Of a stretch of DNA of 34,431 nt, positions 21,775-31,720 are shown one piece after another. The DNA lies in contig CAMOEC010000035.1 of assembly GCA_946611795.1 (NCBI GenBank), forward strand, positions 1-34,431, in the 5' to 3' direction. Source of the stretch: an uncultured bacterium (GTDB taxonomy: Bacteria; Patescibacteriota; Gracilibacteria; Absconditabacterales; Absconditicoccaceae). The notes under the pieces are model-generated. The model was given only the letters and a program-made list of their open reading frames with translations, was not told the origin of the DNA and searched no databases. Position 1 is the first letter of the stretch; every line of letters starts with the position of its first letter. Position numbers and translations under genes: made by a program.

Positions 21775-22167
21775 ATGCCATATTTGCCAACAGTTGATGC
21801 TTGATTTGAAGAAATTGTGCTTTATATATTGGCTGCAGTTGTTCTTCTTATTTGTCTTGGTTGTATATATGCTTTTTTTAGAGCAATTATTCTTTTCGTT
21901 TTTTCAAATGGAAAGGCTGATAAAATTCAAGCAGCTTGGAGTAGTATAAGATATATGATTTTGTGAATGTTCTTTACAATTTTATTCTTATTTGCTGCGC
22001 CAACTCTATTGAAGTTTATGAATGTAAGAGGAGCTGATCAATATACTGCTAAGAATGTTTTCACATATATGTGAAAAATATTAACTAAAATAACTGGACT
22101 ATGAAATATTATGGTGGAATCTCAAGAGGCAAATAAGATGAACGGTCAATTGTATTATGATATTTAA
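21775..22167 (+). CDS. unknown two-TM membrane protein
   Basis: 130 residues. Two hydrophobic helices at about 14-45 (IVLYILAAVVLLICLGCIYAFF and continuing) and 62-85 (SIRYMILGMFFTILFLFAAPTLL) flank a short basic loop SNGKADKIQAAW. A polar C-terminus of about 45 residues ends QLYYDI. The two-helix hairpin with a charged turn resembles TrbC/VirB2-type pilin precursors found in many CPR genomes, but no motif proves it. It begins 43 bases after rpsP, beyond a terminator. Confidence 0.7.
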
Positions 22168-22198
22168 TGCGTTTCGTGATAATTATTATTTTAGATAG

Positions 22199-22227
22199 AA
22201 AATATCTTCCTAGTGAAGGTATTTTTT
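22199..22227 (+). terminator. Rho-independent terminator
   Basis: AATATCTTC (22201-22209) and GAAGGTATT (22215-22223) with a 5-base loop, then a T-run. It ends the two-TM gene. Confidence 0.75.
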
Positions 22228-22275
22228 ATTTAAATTAGCTTTCTTACTGCGTTTTAAGTTACTTCTTATTTTTTT

Positions 22276-22299
22276 AACCAATATGTTATTGGTTTTTAG
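22276..22299. terminator. second hairpin in the gap, terminator-like
   Basis: Perfect AACCAATA-TGT-TATTGGTT (22276-22294) with T-runs on both strands. It lies in the 319-base gap 22168-22486, which holds no gene: only this hairpin, the preceding terminator and the promoter at 22426. Confidence 0.5.
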
Positions 22300-22425
22300 T
22301 ATATAATTATAATTAAATTGTACTTATGTAAAGTGTTTTTTAGCGCATTACCTTTGACAATCTTCTTTATTTTAATAAAAATTTAGTGATTATTAAGTTT
22401 TTTAGTTGTATTGCTTCGTTGAAAT

Positions 22426-22454
22426 TTGACAAATCCCCTTAAAAAGGGTAAAAT
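22426..22454 (+). promoter_or_regulatory. strong sigma-70 promoter of the giant surface gene
   Basis: TTGACA (22426-22431), an exact 17-base spacer and TAAAAT (22449-22454), 33 bases before the ATG. The spacer contains a small CCCTT...AAGGG inverted repeat. Confidence 0.75.
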
Positions 22455-22486
22455 ATATCAGTCTTTTAATCCCTATTTTTTGCCTG

Positions 22487-25400
22487 ATGCAATCCCAGAA
22501 AAAAATAAAAAGTATAAAAAATAAGTTAATGTATTTGGCTTGTTTATCTGTACTTGTTTTTTCTTTTGTTTTCTATCTATATTCTGTTTCTGGTTCTGTT
22601 TTTCTTGCAAAGGCTGCTGGTGGTATTACCTATGGGGCAAAAGAAACTAATGCGAATATATATTGAGATGATGACTCGAGAAATGGTTTTTTATATAAGG
22701 AAATTGTTGTTTCAGATGGTTCGAGTTCTTTCACTTTAATGGATCGTAATCTTTGAGCTAAAGCAGCTTGGGATTGAGTAACAATTGTGGATGATCCTTC
22801 TAATTATGATACGGATAATGATTATTATGGTTATTATTATCAATGGTGAAATATTTGGTGATTTTCTTCAAAGACAATAAGATGAGATAGTTGAAAAGTG
22901 AATACAACATCTACGCCATCGAATTATTCATCAACTAAATGGAGTGTAAGAAACTCATGGAATTCTTCAAATGGTGATTTGTGGTGAGATGTAACTGATT
23001 CTCAACCAGCAAGGCGCTGACCATGTCCTGTTTGATGGCATGTTCCAACGCATGATGAGTGGGTATCTATTTATGATACATGGAATAATTCTGAAAACAA
23101 ATCGACAGGTGATTCGGTTACAATGAATTTTGCTAAAGATTTAAGGCTTCCTTTTGCTGGTTACCGTAATCAGACTAATCTTCAATTCGGTCGTCGTTGA
23201 GAATATGGATATTATTGGTCTTCTTCTCGTTCTAATAGTAATCAGTCTGCTCATGATTTTATTTTTAGTTTGTCAACTTTTAATCTTGATCATTCGGACT
23301 ATCGTTCTTTAGGAGCTCCAGTTCGTTGTCTAAAAAATAGTTCTTTAATTCAAACTTATACTGTGGCTTTTGATAGTAAATGATGAAATCAAATAGCGAG
23401 TCAAGATGTTAGAGAATGAGAATTGGTTACTAAGCCTCAAAATCCTACGAAAGTCTGAACAAATTTTATTAGCTGGAATACAATAGATTGAAAAGAATTT
23501 GATTTTAAGTTTCCTATTATTCAGAATATTACTCTTTATGCAAAATGGGAATGAGAGTGAGATGAAACTCTTAAAGATGAGGATAATTATTTATTAACAG
23601 CAGACTGAGTTGTCGTGACTTGAGTTGCTAATACTATTGAATATCTTACTTCGTTATATTTATATGTAACGGATCCATATGCATCTACTTCTGTTGAGTT
23701 GAAGTATGATGAAAATTTAAATGCCTTATTAATTAATTCTCCTATTAATGCAAATGCTATGGGTATTTGATTTAATAATTTCTGAGAGTGAATTGTTGGT
23801 AGTGTATCAATTTGATGATCTTGAAATGTCTTTAGAATAAGAAGTCAAGAAGTCTATAATGATTATGGAGATTATACTTGAACAAGGAATGGAAAAAATG
23901 ACAGTGCTGTTGGTATTTGATGAGAGAATAATAGGCCAAGTGCTGCATGAGGTGTTATTGTTTGATGAAAGAATAATACTGTTTCATTTACTGATTCAAC
24001 TATGGTTTGATGAATAGATAGTTCTGTTGGTTGACACAATTCGGTTTTCTTGTGATCAAGGAATAGTTCTTTAAATGTGCAGGATTGGAATTCAATTGAT
24101 ATGTGAACTCATAATCGTGGTGATAAATTTACTTATTTAATTTGAAGTTGAATTGATACTCATGCGCGTTGAACTTCTTGGGCTTTTACTGTAAATGGTG
24201 TATTTGCATGGTCTCCTGATGAAAAATGATTCCCGTTGTTTTGATGAGGTTTATGATGACAGCAATGATTTTATATTAATGCAAAAAATGGTTTTTGATT
24301 AAATACATCAACTCCAAGATTGACTTTTGATTTTAGATCATGATGACCATTGAAAGTTACTAAAACTGATTGAATTCAAAATAATTCATTAATATTTAGT
24401 AAGCGAGATTCAAATCCTATTACCTGCTGGGATAGAGGTCAAACAGTATTTTTCCGCTGAACAATGGCTTATGTTCAGAGTGGTGGTATTGGTTCTTTTT
24501 GTTGATGTAATGGGTCGTATTGGATGCCTTTGTCAGCAAATGCAGTTGAACAATCTTTGTGTGCTGAAGCTAATATAAATGCAAGAGATTGTGATTGAGC
24601 AGAGATACTTAATAATGTAATATTTCATACATGAACTAAATGAGCTGCAAGATGGGATGAAAATGCTAATGATTGAAAATGAGCTTGGATTAATTTGAAT
24701 TGGACATATATGTGAGTTCCAAGTCTTTTGTCTGGTGATATAAGAGAGTGCTCATATACTTGTGCTGTTTGATATCATCCTAATAATAAGAGTGCTAAAT
24801 GATGGTTTACGTGAGATTGTGTACCATGTGATGAGTTAACTGGTTGACAGTATGTTACGCCATGAACTTGAGTAAATGATTGTGAGTTTAGATGTAATGG
24901 TTGATATAAATATGATAAGTGGGCAGAAAAAAAGGCTGATAGATGTACTCCTTGTAAGGCTTGAGAATGGACTCCAAATTTAAATCAGTTTTCTAAGTGT
25001 AATATTTGTAAATTGCCAAATTGAGTATCTGCTCAATCTGAAACTTTAAGAGCTGGAATTATTTTTACTTGATGAGTTTTGTGGAATTGAACAACATGAA
25101 CATGAGAGCCTTATTTTAGAAAGTTTACTACTTTTGCTTCAACTGAAGATGGTTGTAAATTTGAGTGTGCTTCAGGATTTTATTTGTGATCTGGTTGAAC
25201 TACTTGTGTTGAATGTTGAATTTGAACATTTTCTAAATGAGGTAAAGATACTACTTGTTTCCCTTGTGAAAATATGGTGGAAAGAACAATTAAATTTAGT
25301 GTAACAGATGTTAATGGAAAATATTATGATGATGAAGTAAGAGTTTCTTGGTATACGACAAAATGAAAAAATTGATCAAAAAGTTGTGAATGGACATGTA

Positions 25401-27655
25401 ATCCAGGGGTTTGATTTGTTAAAGAATGAAATACTTGTAAATGTCCAGATGACTACCATTTAGAATTGGTCGGTGGACAACCTAAATGTATCTCAAATAT
25501 TGCTGATTTAGCTTGTACTTGAACACTTCCATGATCGCTAGCAATAAGATGATCTGCTATTGCAGAATGAGTTGCTGCTTGAACATTGACTGATAATGAT
25601 CGAGTAGCAAGAAATATTACATGGAAATATGCTGGTGATAATAAAGATCCAAAAACACTTAAAGCATGTGAGTGGACTTGTCCTGAAGATTATACTAAAG
25701 ATTGAAATAATTGTAAACCTCCTCAAATGTGAATTTGTGGTTCTGCTAATTGAAAAGTGGTTGATTCGTTAGATGATTCAAATCTATGTACAACTAATTT
25801 GTGACATGATTTTGTGTCATTAGATGAAGAAATTGAAATTAATTATTATTATAATGGAGTGTTCCAATTTTATCCAAAGCCTGGTTTGCCTTATTTTACT
25901 AATCCAGCAAAGTATTTTGCAATTTGGAAATGTAAATGATATAAATGAAAAGCAGAGTATAGTACAAATTGTTTTGCATATGTAAAGTGAAAAATGGAAA
26001 AGGCTCAATGTCCTGCTGTTCATCGGTCAAATGGTAATGCACAAGCAAAATGTATTTATAATTCTCCAGATAATTGTAAATCAAATCTTAATTGTCCTCC
26101 AATAATACCTGGTGCCCAATTGGATGTTATTAAGGTTCCTAGTATTAATTGGGATAATGTGTTGCCTCATTGATTGAAATGGACTTGCCCTGGTACATTT
26201 TGAATGCATACTGTTGAGTGTCATGATTGTGATGTGGATTATAGTTGGTGGACTTCGGAAAATGGATGTACAAAGACTGAAGTTATAACACCTTGTGATG
26301 GTACTCGTCCAAATGAAAGTGATCCTTTGCTTCTTATTGGAGATCATACTTATGTAAATAAATTTTACGATGTAGGTACTTGAGGATATAGACCATGAAT
26401 TATTAAATATCATAATATACCTGCTTGAAGTAATCCTGGTGCTTGTGAATACTCATGCCAAGCTGGTTCTCATTATTGTGGAAATAGGTGTTATTATGAC
26501 CCTAAGTGTTCGAATGGTCTTGAGTATGATTTATCATGAAATGCTGTTGATGGTACTTGTAGTGTGTGATATTCTGTCAATTTCCATACGTGAGCTGATG
26601 ATAAATATTATTGGTCTTGTCAAGAAGGTTGTCAGTCGGACCCTTGTTGATATACTTGATATTCGTGTCCAGAAGTTAATGTACATCATACTGTTTATGT
26701 TTGACCAAGGCATTGGTTAACTTCTGAGCCATCTGATAATCCTTTGTTTGCGAGTGAGGCAGCTGCACGTTGAGTACCTTGTTCTTTAGCTTGTGCTGAT
26801 GGTTTTGAATTATCTGATGGTGATTGTGTTAAAATTACATATTCATGTCCTAGTGAGCCAATTCCAGAACATTCAAGGCCTGTATGAGTAATGGATTGAT
26901 TAGAAGTTGAACCAATTTCAGGTAATGTCTTGTATGCTACTGAAGAAGCATGAAGATGAAAGCCTTGTGCTTATATATGTGATACTACACTTGGTTTTGA
27001 ATATGATGCTGAGACTGAATCGTGTGTAGAGAATGCTGAGTTACCTAAGTGTTGAGAACCTAATGGATGACAATGGAATTGGAGATCATCGCCACAATAT
27101 TGTGAAGAAGCTTTTTGAACAACTGATCTTGATGAATGTTTGGATTTAAAATGTGCTTATATCCATTGAAGAGGAACTGAAAATTATGATAAGTGTATGC
27201 AAAAAGGTATTTATAACTATTGTGAGGTTTGAGAATGGAAAAATTTTAATGTTGGTACTCAAGATGGTTTAAAAACTTGGGATTGTGTAAATTGAGATAA
27301 AGTAATTTCATGTAGTTCTTCTTGTACTCCATGAACGGATAATTATGATCCTTATTATTTATGTGCTGACGATAATGATGATTCGATTTATGTCAATTTG
27401 AATCATTCATTCTCATGGACCAATACTTCTCCGTGGTTAACGGTGACGAGGTCTTGGGCGTGATGAGTTAAAGATATGTGATATGTTCATTATGATGCTG
27501 CAGAAAATCCTAGTTCTAGTCCAAGAACATATACGGTAAAATTTGAAACAGATGATCCTAACTATTGTTCTAATTGGTCTCTTACATTAGTGCAGTGTTG
27601 AAAGGGTAAGAAGTGTAGTACTTCTAGATGAAATTGGACTTGTACGGATGAGTAA
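22487..27655 (+). CDS. giant mosaic Cys-rich surface protein
   Basis: 1722 residues, the largest gene here. In order it shows: an N-terminal hydrophobic segment/signal (about 17-45); a Fibrobacter-major-paralogous-like domain (about 80-285: LMDRNLGAKAAW, YYQWGNIW, CPVGWHVPTHDEW, DLRLPFAGYRN, YYWSSSRS, GAPVRCLKN); an InlB-type B repeat (290-358: YTVAFDSKGGNQIAS, then ITLYAKWE); and a beta-roll stretch at about 425-540 with YadA-head-like periodicity (VGIGGENN, VIVGGKNN, STMVGGIDSS). A tail-fibre-like link follows (FGLNTSTPRL), then over 1000 residues of Cys-rich modules with CxxC, C...C...C spacing and CxPG/CxxGY turns. Many glycines are TGA. A strong promoter precedes it, and a tail-collar gene follows 33 bases after. 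It probably acts in attachment. No membrane anchor is seen at the C-terminus, which ends GNWTCTDE. Confidence 0.9.
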
Positions 27656-27688
27656 TTTAATGTTATTTTATTTAATTAATATATAATT

Positions 27689-28309
27689 ATGAAAAATTCA
27701 TTTTTTGAAAAATCTACATGGAAGTGAATATTTGCATGATTAGCTGTTTGTTGAATATTCTTTCTAGGGGCTTTTGCAGCAAATTTCGCTTCTCTTGATG
27801 ATTTTTTAATAAAACAATCGCCATATCTATTAACACTAGGTAATTGGAATTGATTGATATGAAGTATTAATGGTTCATTCTCTGGTATGAATGCTACAAT
27901 GGAAAAATATACAATTCCTGCTTGAGCAACAATGATATTCCCATGAAGTTCATGTCCTAAATGATGGTCTCAATGGGTTTGATGATGAGAAAAAACCTTT
28001 CTCGTTCCATTGCAAGAGGGGCAATCTTTATGAGGTTGATGATCTAATACTATTTCAATCACACTTGAGCATATGCCAAAACATTCACATTATGTTTTGA
28101 GTAGTAATAGACCTGGTACTGAAGGGCTAGGTAAGGTGACTGCGCTTAGTATAGGAGATATTGATAAAGTAAATAATTGAGATTTTGATTATCTTTTAGC
28201 TTGAGTTAGTTCAACACCTGATGTTTGAAAATCTTCTGAAGTGTGAGAAGGTAAACCAATCACAATTGTGCCAAAATTTGTTAGTGTATTATTCTGTCAA
28301 AAAGATTAA
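27689..28309 (+). CDS. membrane-anchored phage-tail-collar-like protein
   Basis: 206 residues. An N-terminal TM/signal anchor (WKGIFAGLAVCGIFFLGAFAA) is followed by a linker. The collar-domain opening reads PAGATMIFPGSSCPKGWSQW with the typical GWxxW/C pattern. Later come TFLVPLQEG, the ISITLEHMPKHSHYV motif (mPxHxH in tail fibres) and the terminal IVPKFVSVLFCQKD, which matches the PPYxxLxYCxK ending of tail-collar proteins. All landmarks of the phage family are present, but the protein is anchored and sits behind a cellular surface gene, not in a prophage: no other phage genes are near. Likely a surface fibre or receptor-binding tip used with the giant protein upstream (33-base gap). Confidence 0.82.
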
Positions 28310-28344
28310 AAGTTGTTTATTTTATGTTTAAATGATAATTTCTT

Positions 28345-28376
28345 TAAAAGTAGGATGCTTTGTCATTCTACTTTTT
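28345..28376 (+). terminator. Rho-independent terminator
   Basis: GTAGGATG (28350-28357) and CATTCTAC (28364-28371) pair with one G-T, extended by AAAA/TTTT, followed by T. It ends the surface-gene pair. Confidence 0.75.
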
Positions 28377-28664
28377 AGTAATGAGAATTTGTTTTATAGA
28401 AAAAAACAAAAACCCTATGGCACACTTTATAAAGGTTCATCCCGAACCCCCGTACCATGGGATTTACTTTGTTGACATTAATATAATCATTATTTTTAGA
28501 ATTGCAAATCTTTGCCAACTGGGAAGTATAGAGTTGAAACACCTTCAAGCAAAGGTTTATTTTTGAGAGAAAATTTACTATAAAAAAAATGAAGGATTTC
28601 AAACCCCTCAACTTTCCGCTTTGTATAAGGCATTAGCCTCTATTCCAGACCCTAAAATCCTAAA
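28377..28664. other. gene-less segment of unusual composition
   Basis: No convincing gene. Overlapping open frames exist on both strands at 28375-28611, but they oppose each other over the same bases and match nothing I recognise. The segment is richer in GC than its surroundings and has short inverted repeats, for example GGTTC/GAACC on the minus strand inside a longer ATGG...CCAT pairing near 28424-28467. It lies directly downstream of tRNA-His on the minus strand, so it may be a transcribed tail or a decayed insertion. See findings. Confidence 0.35.
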
Positions 28665-28742
28665 TGGGGCGGGCTATGGGATTCGAACCCATGACCCTCT
28701 GGACCACAATCAGATGCTCTAACCAACTGAGCTAAGCCCGCC
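28665..28742 (-). tRNA. tRNA-His(GTG)
   Basis: Acceptor GCGGGCT/AGCCCGC, positions 8-9 T-A, D-stem GCTC/GAGC, anticodon GTG in loop TTGTGGT, TΨC arm ATGGG-TTCGAAT-CCCAT. The extra G at -1 opposite C73, the hallmark of tRNA-His, is encoded, and CCA is encoded after C73. The anticodon stem has an A31-C39 mismatch. Confidence 0.95.
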
Positions 28743-28797
28743 ATATCCATTTCCTCTTAGCAAAGAAGAATATAATAAAATCCTTTTAGTTTTCAAC

Positions 28798-28842
28798 AGA
28801 AACTATTTATATTTGACAATATGAATAGTTTCTCTATATAAA
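28798..28842 (+). promoter_or_regulatory. dinD promoter inside a 10-bp inverted repeat
   Basis: TTGACA (28813-28818) and TATATA/TATAAA (28835-28842). The arms AGAAACTATT (28798-28807) and AATAGTTTCT (28824-28833) are a perfect inverted repeat that spans the -35 and abuts the -10, ideal for a repressor. DinD in E. coli is LexA-controlled, so a LexA-like regulator is a reasonable guess. The site does not match the known Gram-negative or Gram-positive SOS boxes. Confidence 0.6.
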
Positions 28843-28876
28843 ATATGTATTTTATTTCTCTATATGCTTGTAAAAT

Positions 28877-29923
28877 ATGGATGAACAAGTTTTTGAGAAA
28901 ATTAAGAGAGTAAATGAATATTGAAAAGAATATTGGCATGCAAGAGAGCTTGCTAAAGTTTTAGAATATTCAGATTTTACTAATTTTTTAAGAGTAGTAA
29001 AGAAAGCTGAGACAGCATGTATAAAAAGTTGACAGAGTACGAAGAACCATTTTAGTGAATTTACTGAAGATGTGAAAATTGGTTCTTGAGCAAAAAGGGC
29101 TGTTAAAAATTGGAAATTAAGTCGTTATGCTTGTTATCTTATTATTCAAAATGCTGATCCGAATAAAGTTATTGTTGCGTTATGACAGAGTTATTTTGCT
29201 TTACAAACAAGACAACAAGAACTCTCTGCTCAAGCTCTTGAAGACCAGAAAAGATTAGAGTTAAGAGATGAAGTAACTAAACATAATAAGAAGTTATTTA
29301 AGACAGCAAGGGGTGCTTGAGTAAGTGATTATGCAACCTTCTATGATTCATGATATCAATGATTATATTGATTAAAGAAAAAGGATATTATAGAGAAAAA
29401 ACATCTTGATCCAGAAGATAATATTTTAGATCATATGAATAGCGAAGAGTTAGCAGCAAATCTTTTCCGTGCAACACAGGCAGAGGCTAAGATAAAAAGA
29501 GAAGCAATAAAATGACAAGATAAAGCTAGTCAGGCACACTTTGAAGTAGGACAAAAAATTAGACAAACGATACAAGAATTATGATGAACAATGCCTGAAG
29601 ATATTCCAGCAGTGGAAGATATTAAATTTGCAAGAAAAAGATTAGAAGAATTGGAGTATAAAGAATGAATAAATCGTCGTTGATTTGAGGAGAAGTTAGC
29701 TGAAAAATTAGCAGAAAAAGAATTTAAACAAGTAATGGAGACTTCAGAAAATGTTGAGAAGAGGGAACACAATTTCCCATTACCTGATAGTGTCTCTTTG
29801 TTAACTAGATTAGCTGAAATAATTAAAGGATATCCGTGAAATGAAGATCTTTTTTTGTGAGAAAAAAAGTTTAAAGTTTCTTCTGAATGATTAAGATTAG
29901 TTAATGAGTTGATGAAAAAATAA
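28877..29923 (+). CDS. dinD: DNA damage-inducible protein D
   Basis: 348 residues. DinD in E. coli is SOS-induced and inhibits RecA filament activity. The order matches: a BRO-N-like start (YWHARELAKVLEYSDFTNF), VKIGSGAKRAVKNWKLSRYACYLIIQNADP, YFALQTRQQEL, the conserved YQGLYGLKKKDI block (GYQGLYG in E. coli), HMNSEELAANLFRATQ, HFEVGQKIRQTIQELGGTMPED. After that it carries an extra C-terminal part of about 70 residues, Lys/Glu-rich and helical, not seen in E. coli DinD. ATG at 28877 follows the operator-bearing promoter. ruvA starts 21 bases after its stop, making a damage-response operon likely. Confidence 0.93.
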
Positions 29924-29944
29924 TTTATATTAAAGGAATTAAAC

Positions 29945-30502
29945 ATGTTACACTATTTTGTATGAAAATTGAAGATTGTTGGTAAAGAAAAATTCTTAGT
30001 TAATTCTTCTTTTTGAATTCAGGTATTATATTCATGAGGAAAAAGTGAAGGAGAATATTTTGTTTATCCTTATTTTGATGATCAGAAGAAAACATTCTGA
30101 TATTTTGCATTTGATACTATGGAACAAAAGGAAGTATTTGAAATGATGTTAAAGGTGTCATGAGTATGACCTAAAACAGCTTTCCAAATAGTTCAATTTC
30201 CATTAAATGAATTAAAAGATGCTGTTGAGAATTTAGATGCTAAATTCTTTCAGGCTATTCCTGGTGTTTGACCAAAAATGGCTAAGAAAATTGTCTTAGA
30301 ATTAAAAGATAATGTTAAAATTTTTGAGGCGGTTCAAATAGATCAAGATCAAAAGTTATTTAAGTCTGTGAGTAAGTCTTTACAGAATTTTTGATATGAT
30401 TCTGCTCGTGTTAAGGAATTGTTGAGAAATTATCCTGAGAAATTGACAGAAGAGAACCTTCCAAACGTTGTAAAATGGGTTATTTCGGAGATGGGGAAAT
30501 AA
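29945..30502 (+). CDS. ruvA: Holliday junction DNA helicase subunit RuvA
   Basis: 185 residues. RuvA binds Holliday junctions and loads RuvB for branch migration. N-terminal OB domain (MLHYFVGKLKIVGKEKFLV). Two helix-hairpin-helix motifs lie at about 71-80 (VSGVGPKTAF) and 105-114 (IPGVGPKMAK) with both GVGPK cores, TGA giving glycine in each, followed by KIVLELKD. The last 45 residues form the RuvB-contacting domain III (FKSVSKSLQNFGYDSARVKELL). Downstream of dinD in one likely operon. ruvB and ruvC are not in the window. Confidence 0.95.
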
Positions 30503-30540
30503 AGTGATGTTGAAATAGAATAGTTAATGTTTAAAAAGAT

Positions 30541-30693
30541 TGTAGGCTGACTATCTCGCAGTGAAGTTTACTATCAAAAATCTCAACTTATACCTGGGAG
30601 CCGAAAATCCTATCTGTATGGATAGTGAGGAGCTACCCACCTTTCCTTTAAGGAGAGATGATACACTTTGTTACGGCTAGTCGGTCTTTTTTA
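30541..30693 (+). ncRNA. structured RNA, rod-shaped, possibly 6S-like
   Basis: A 150-base region without coding potential folds into a rod. The closing stem is 9 bp, GGCTGACTA (30545-30553) with TAGTCGGTC (30678-30686), followed by T6. Inner helices are GTGAAGT/ACTTTGT (30561-30567/30665-30671), TCTC/GAGA, TGGG-AGC/GCT-A-CCCA (30595-30601/30632-30639) and the apical CTATC-TGTATG-GATAG (30610-30625). A rod with internal loops is the shape of 6S RNA; no SRP or tmRNA signature is present. It sits between ruvA and the pseudouridine synthase start, 8 bases before that gene, so a leader or attenuator role is an alternative. Confidence 0.6.
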
Positions 30694-30700
30694 TTATCAA

Positions 30701-31609
30701 ATGGTTATGGAAAAAGTTTCTTTAGTATTTGATTGAACTACTGAAAGAATTGATACGTGGTTAACGAAGCAGTTTTCTTATTCGAGGAATTTTTTTCATC
30801 ATATTATTGAAAGGTGAGGTGTGCTGGTTAATTGAAAAGTAGTTAAAAAATCAAATAAATTAAAGAGTTGAGATAATATTGAAATCGATGATTTAGAGAG
30901 ATTTATTTCACCTATTATTCTAGATGAAGCTCCAGATATTGATATCCCAATTGTTAAAGAAGAAGAGGATTATTTAGTAATTAATAAACCTAAGTGAGTT
31001 TTATCTCATCCAAATAGTATCTGGGATATTTCTAAACCAAGTGTTGTAGGTTTTTTATATCACCGTTATTCGGCTTTGCCTAGTGTCTGAAATTTTATTA
31101 GAGCGTGATTGTTACACAGATTGGATAAAGATACGGATTGATTAATGATTGTTGCTAAAACTGAAAAATGACTCGCACACTTCAAGGAATTATTTAAAGA
31201 AAAATCTGAATCTGAAAGTTTAGAGGATAAAGATAAGGTTCCATTGAAAAAATGGTATCGTGCTAGTTGTGAAATTACAATGGAGTGAAAAAAGTTTTTA
31301 AATACTGTAGAATGAAAGTTGCCATTTATTATTCAAGAAGTTGTTAAGGCAAAGGTTCCTAATATGACTCCTAAAATGTGAATTACACAAATTGAGAGAA
31401 TTGAAAAAATATCTGATAAAGAATGTAGACTTTATTTACAGATTTTTACAGGAAGAACACATCAAATTAGATATCATTTAAGCTCTCATTGATTGCCTAT
31501 CGTTTGAGATTATCTTTATTGAAAAGAAAGTAAGAGGTGAATGCAATTGACAGCATATAGGTTAGAATTTAAGGATCTTTCATGAGAGATGATTTGTTTG
31601 GAAATTTAA
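30701..31609 (+). CDS. RluA-family rRNA pseudouridine synthase with S4 domain
   Basis: 302 residues. Converts specific uridines in rRNA (or tRNA) to pseudouridine. An N-terminal S4 RNA-binding domain at about 14-60 (ERIDTWLTKQFSYSRNFFHHIIERGGVLVNG) is followed by the catalytic domain: YLVINKPKGVLSHP, then HRLDKDTDGLMIVAK with the catalytic Asp near 142, [26 protein letters not shown], and AYRLEF. All core motifs are intact. Two starts are possible (ATG 30701 or 30707). The structured RNA at 30541-30693 ends just before it. It is convergent with fic, with a shared terminator. Confidence 0.92.
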
Positions 31610-31684
31610 AATTGATTAGTCTTTAATTGTTGTGGATTGTGTTAGTTTGATAATATTGCAAAAAGATGGGGATGGAATAAATAA

Positions 31685-31720
31685 AAAATAAGTAGATGGT
31701 GAGCTTTATCTACTTATTTT
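31685..31720. terminator. bidirectional Rho-independent terminator, overlaps fic stop
   Basis: A perfect 13-bp stem AAAATAAGTAGAT (31685-31697) and ATCTACTTATTTT (31708-31720) with a 10-base loop and T-runs on both sides. It includes the fic stop codon on the minus strand. Confidence 0.85.

Noticed and set aside
25538-26413. Minus-strand open frames
   Set aside because: Antisense to the giant surface gene, with no start context or recognisable motif.
27689-28309. Prophage remnant
   Set aside because: Only the collar-domain protein is phage-like and it carries a cellular membrane anchor; no integrase, capsid or lysis genes nearby.
28360-28611. Opposed open frames on both strands
   Set aside because: They cover the same bases with no recognised domain and no promoter; kept only as a noted segment.
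30541-30693. SRP RNA or tmRNA
   Set aside because: No GGAAG/AGCAGCC core of SRP domain IV and no tRNA-like ends or tag reading frame.
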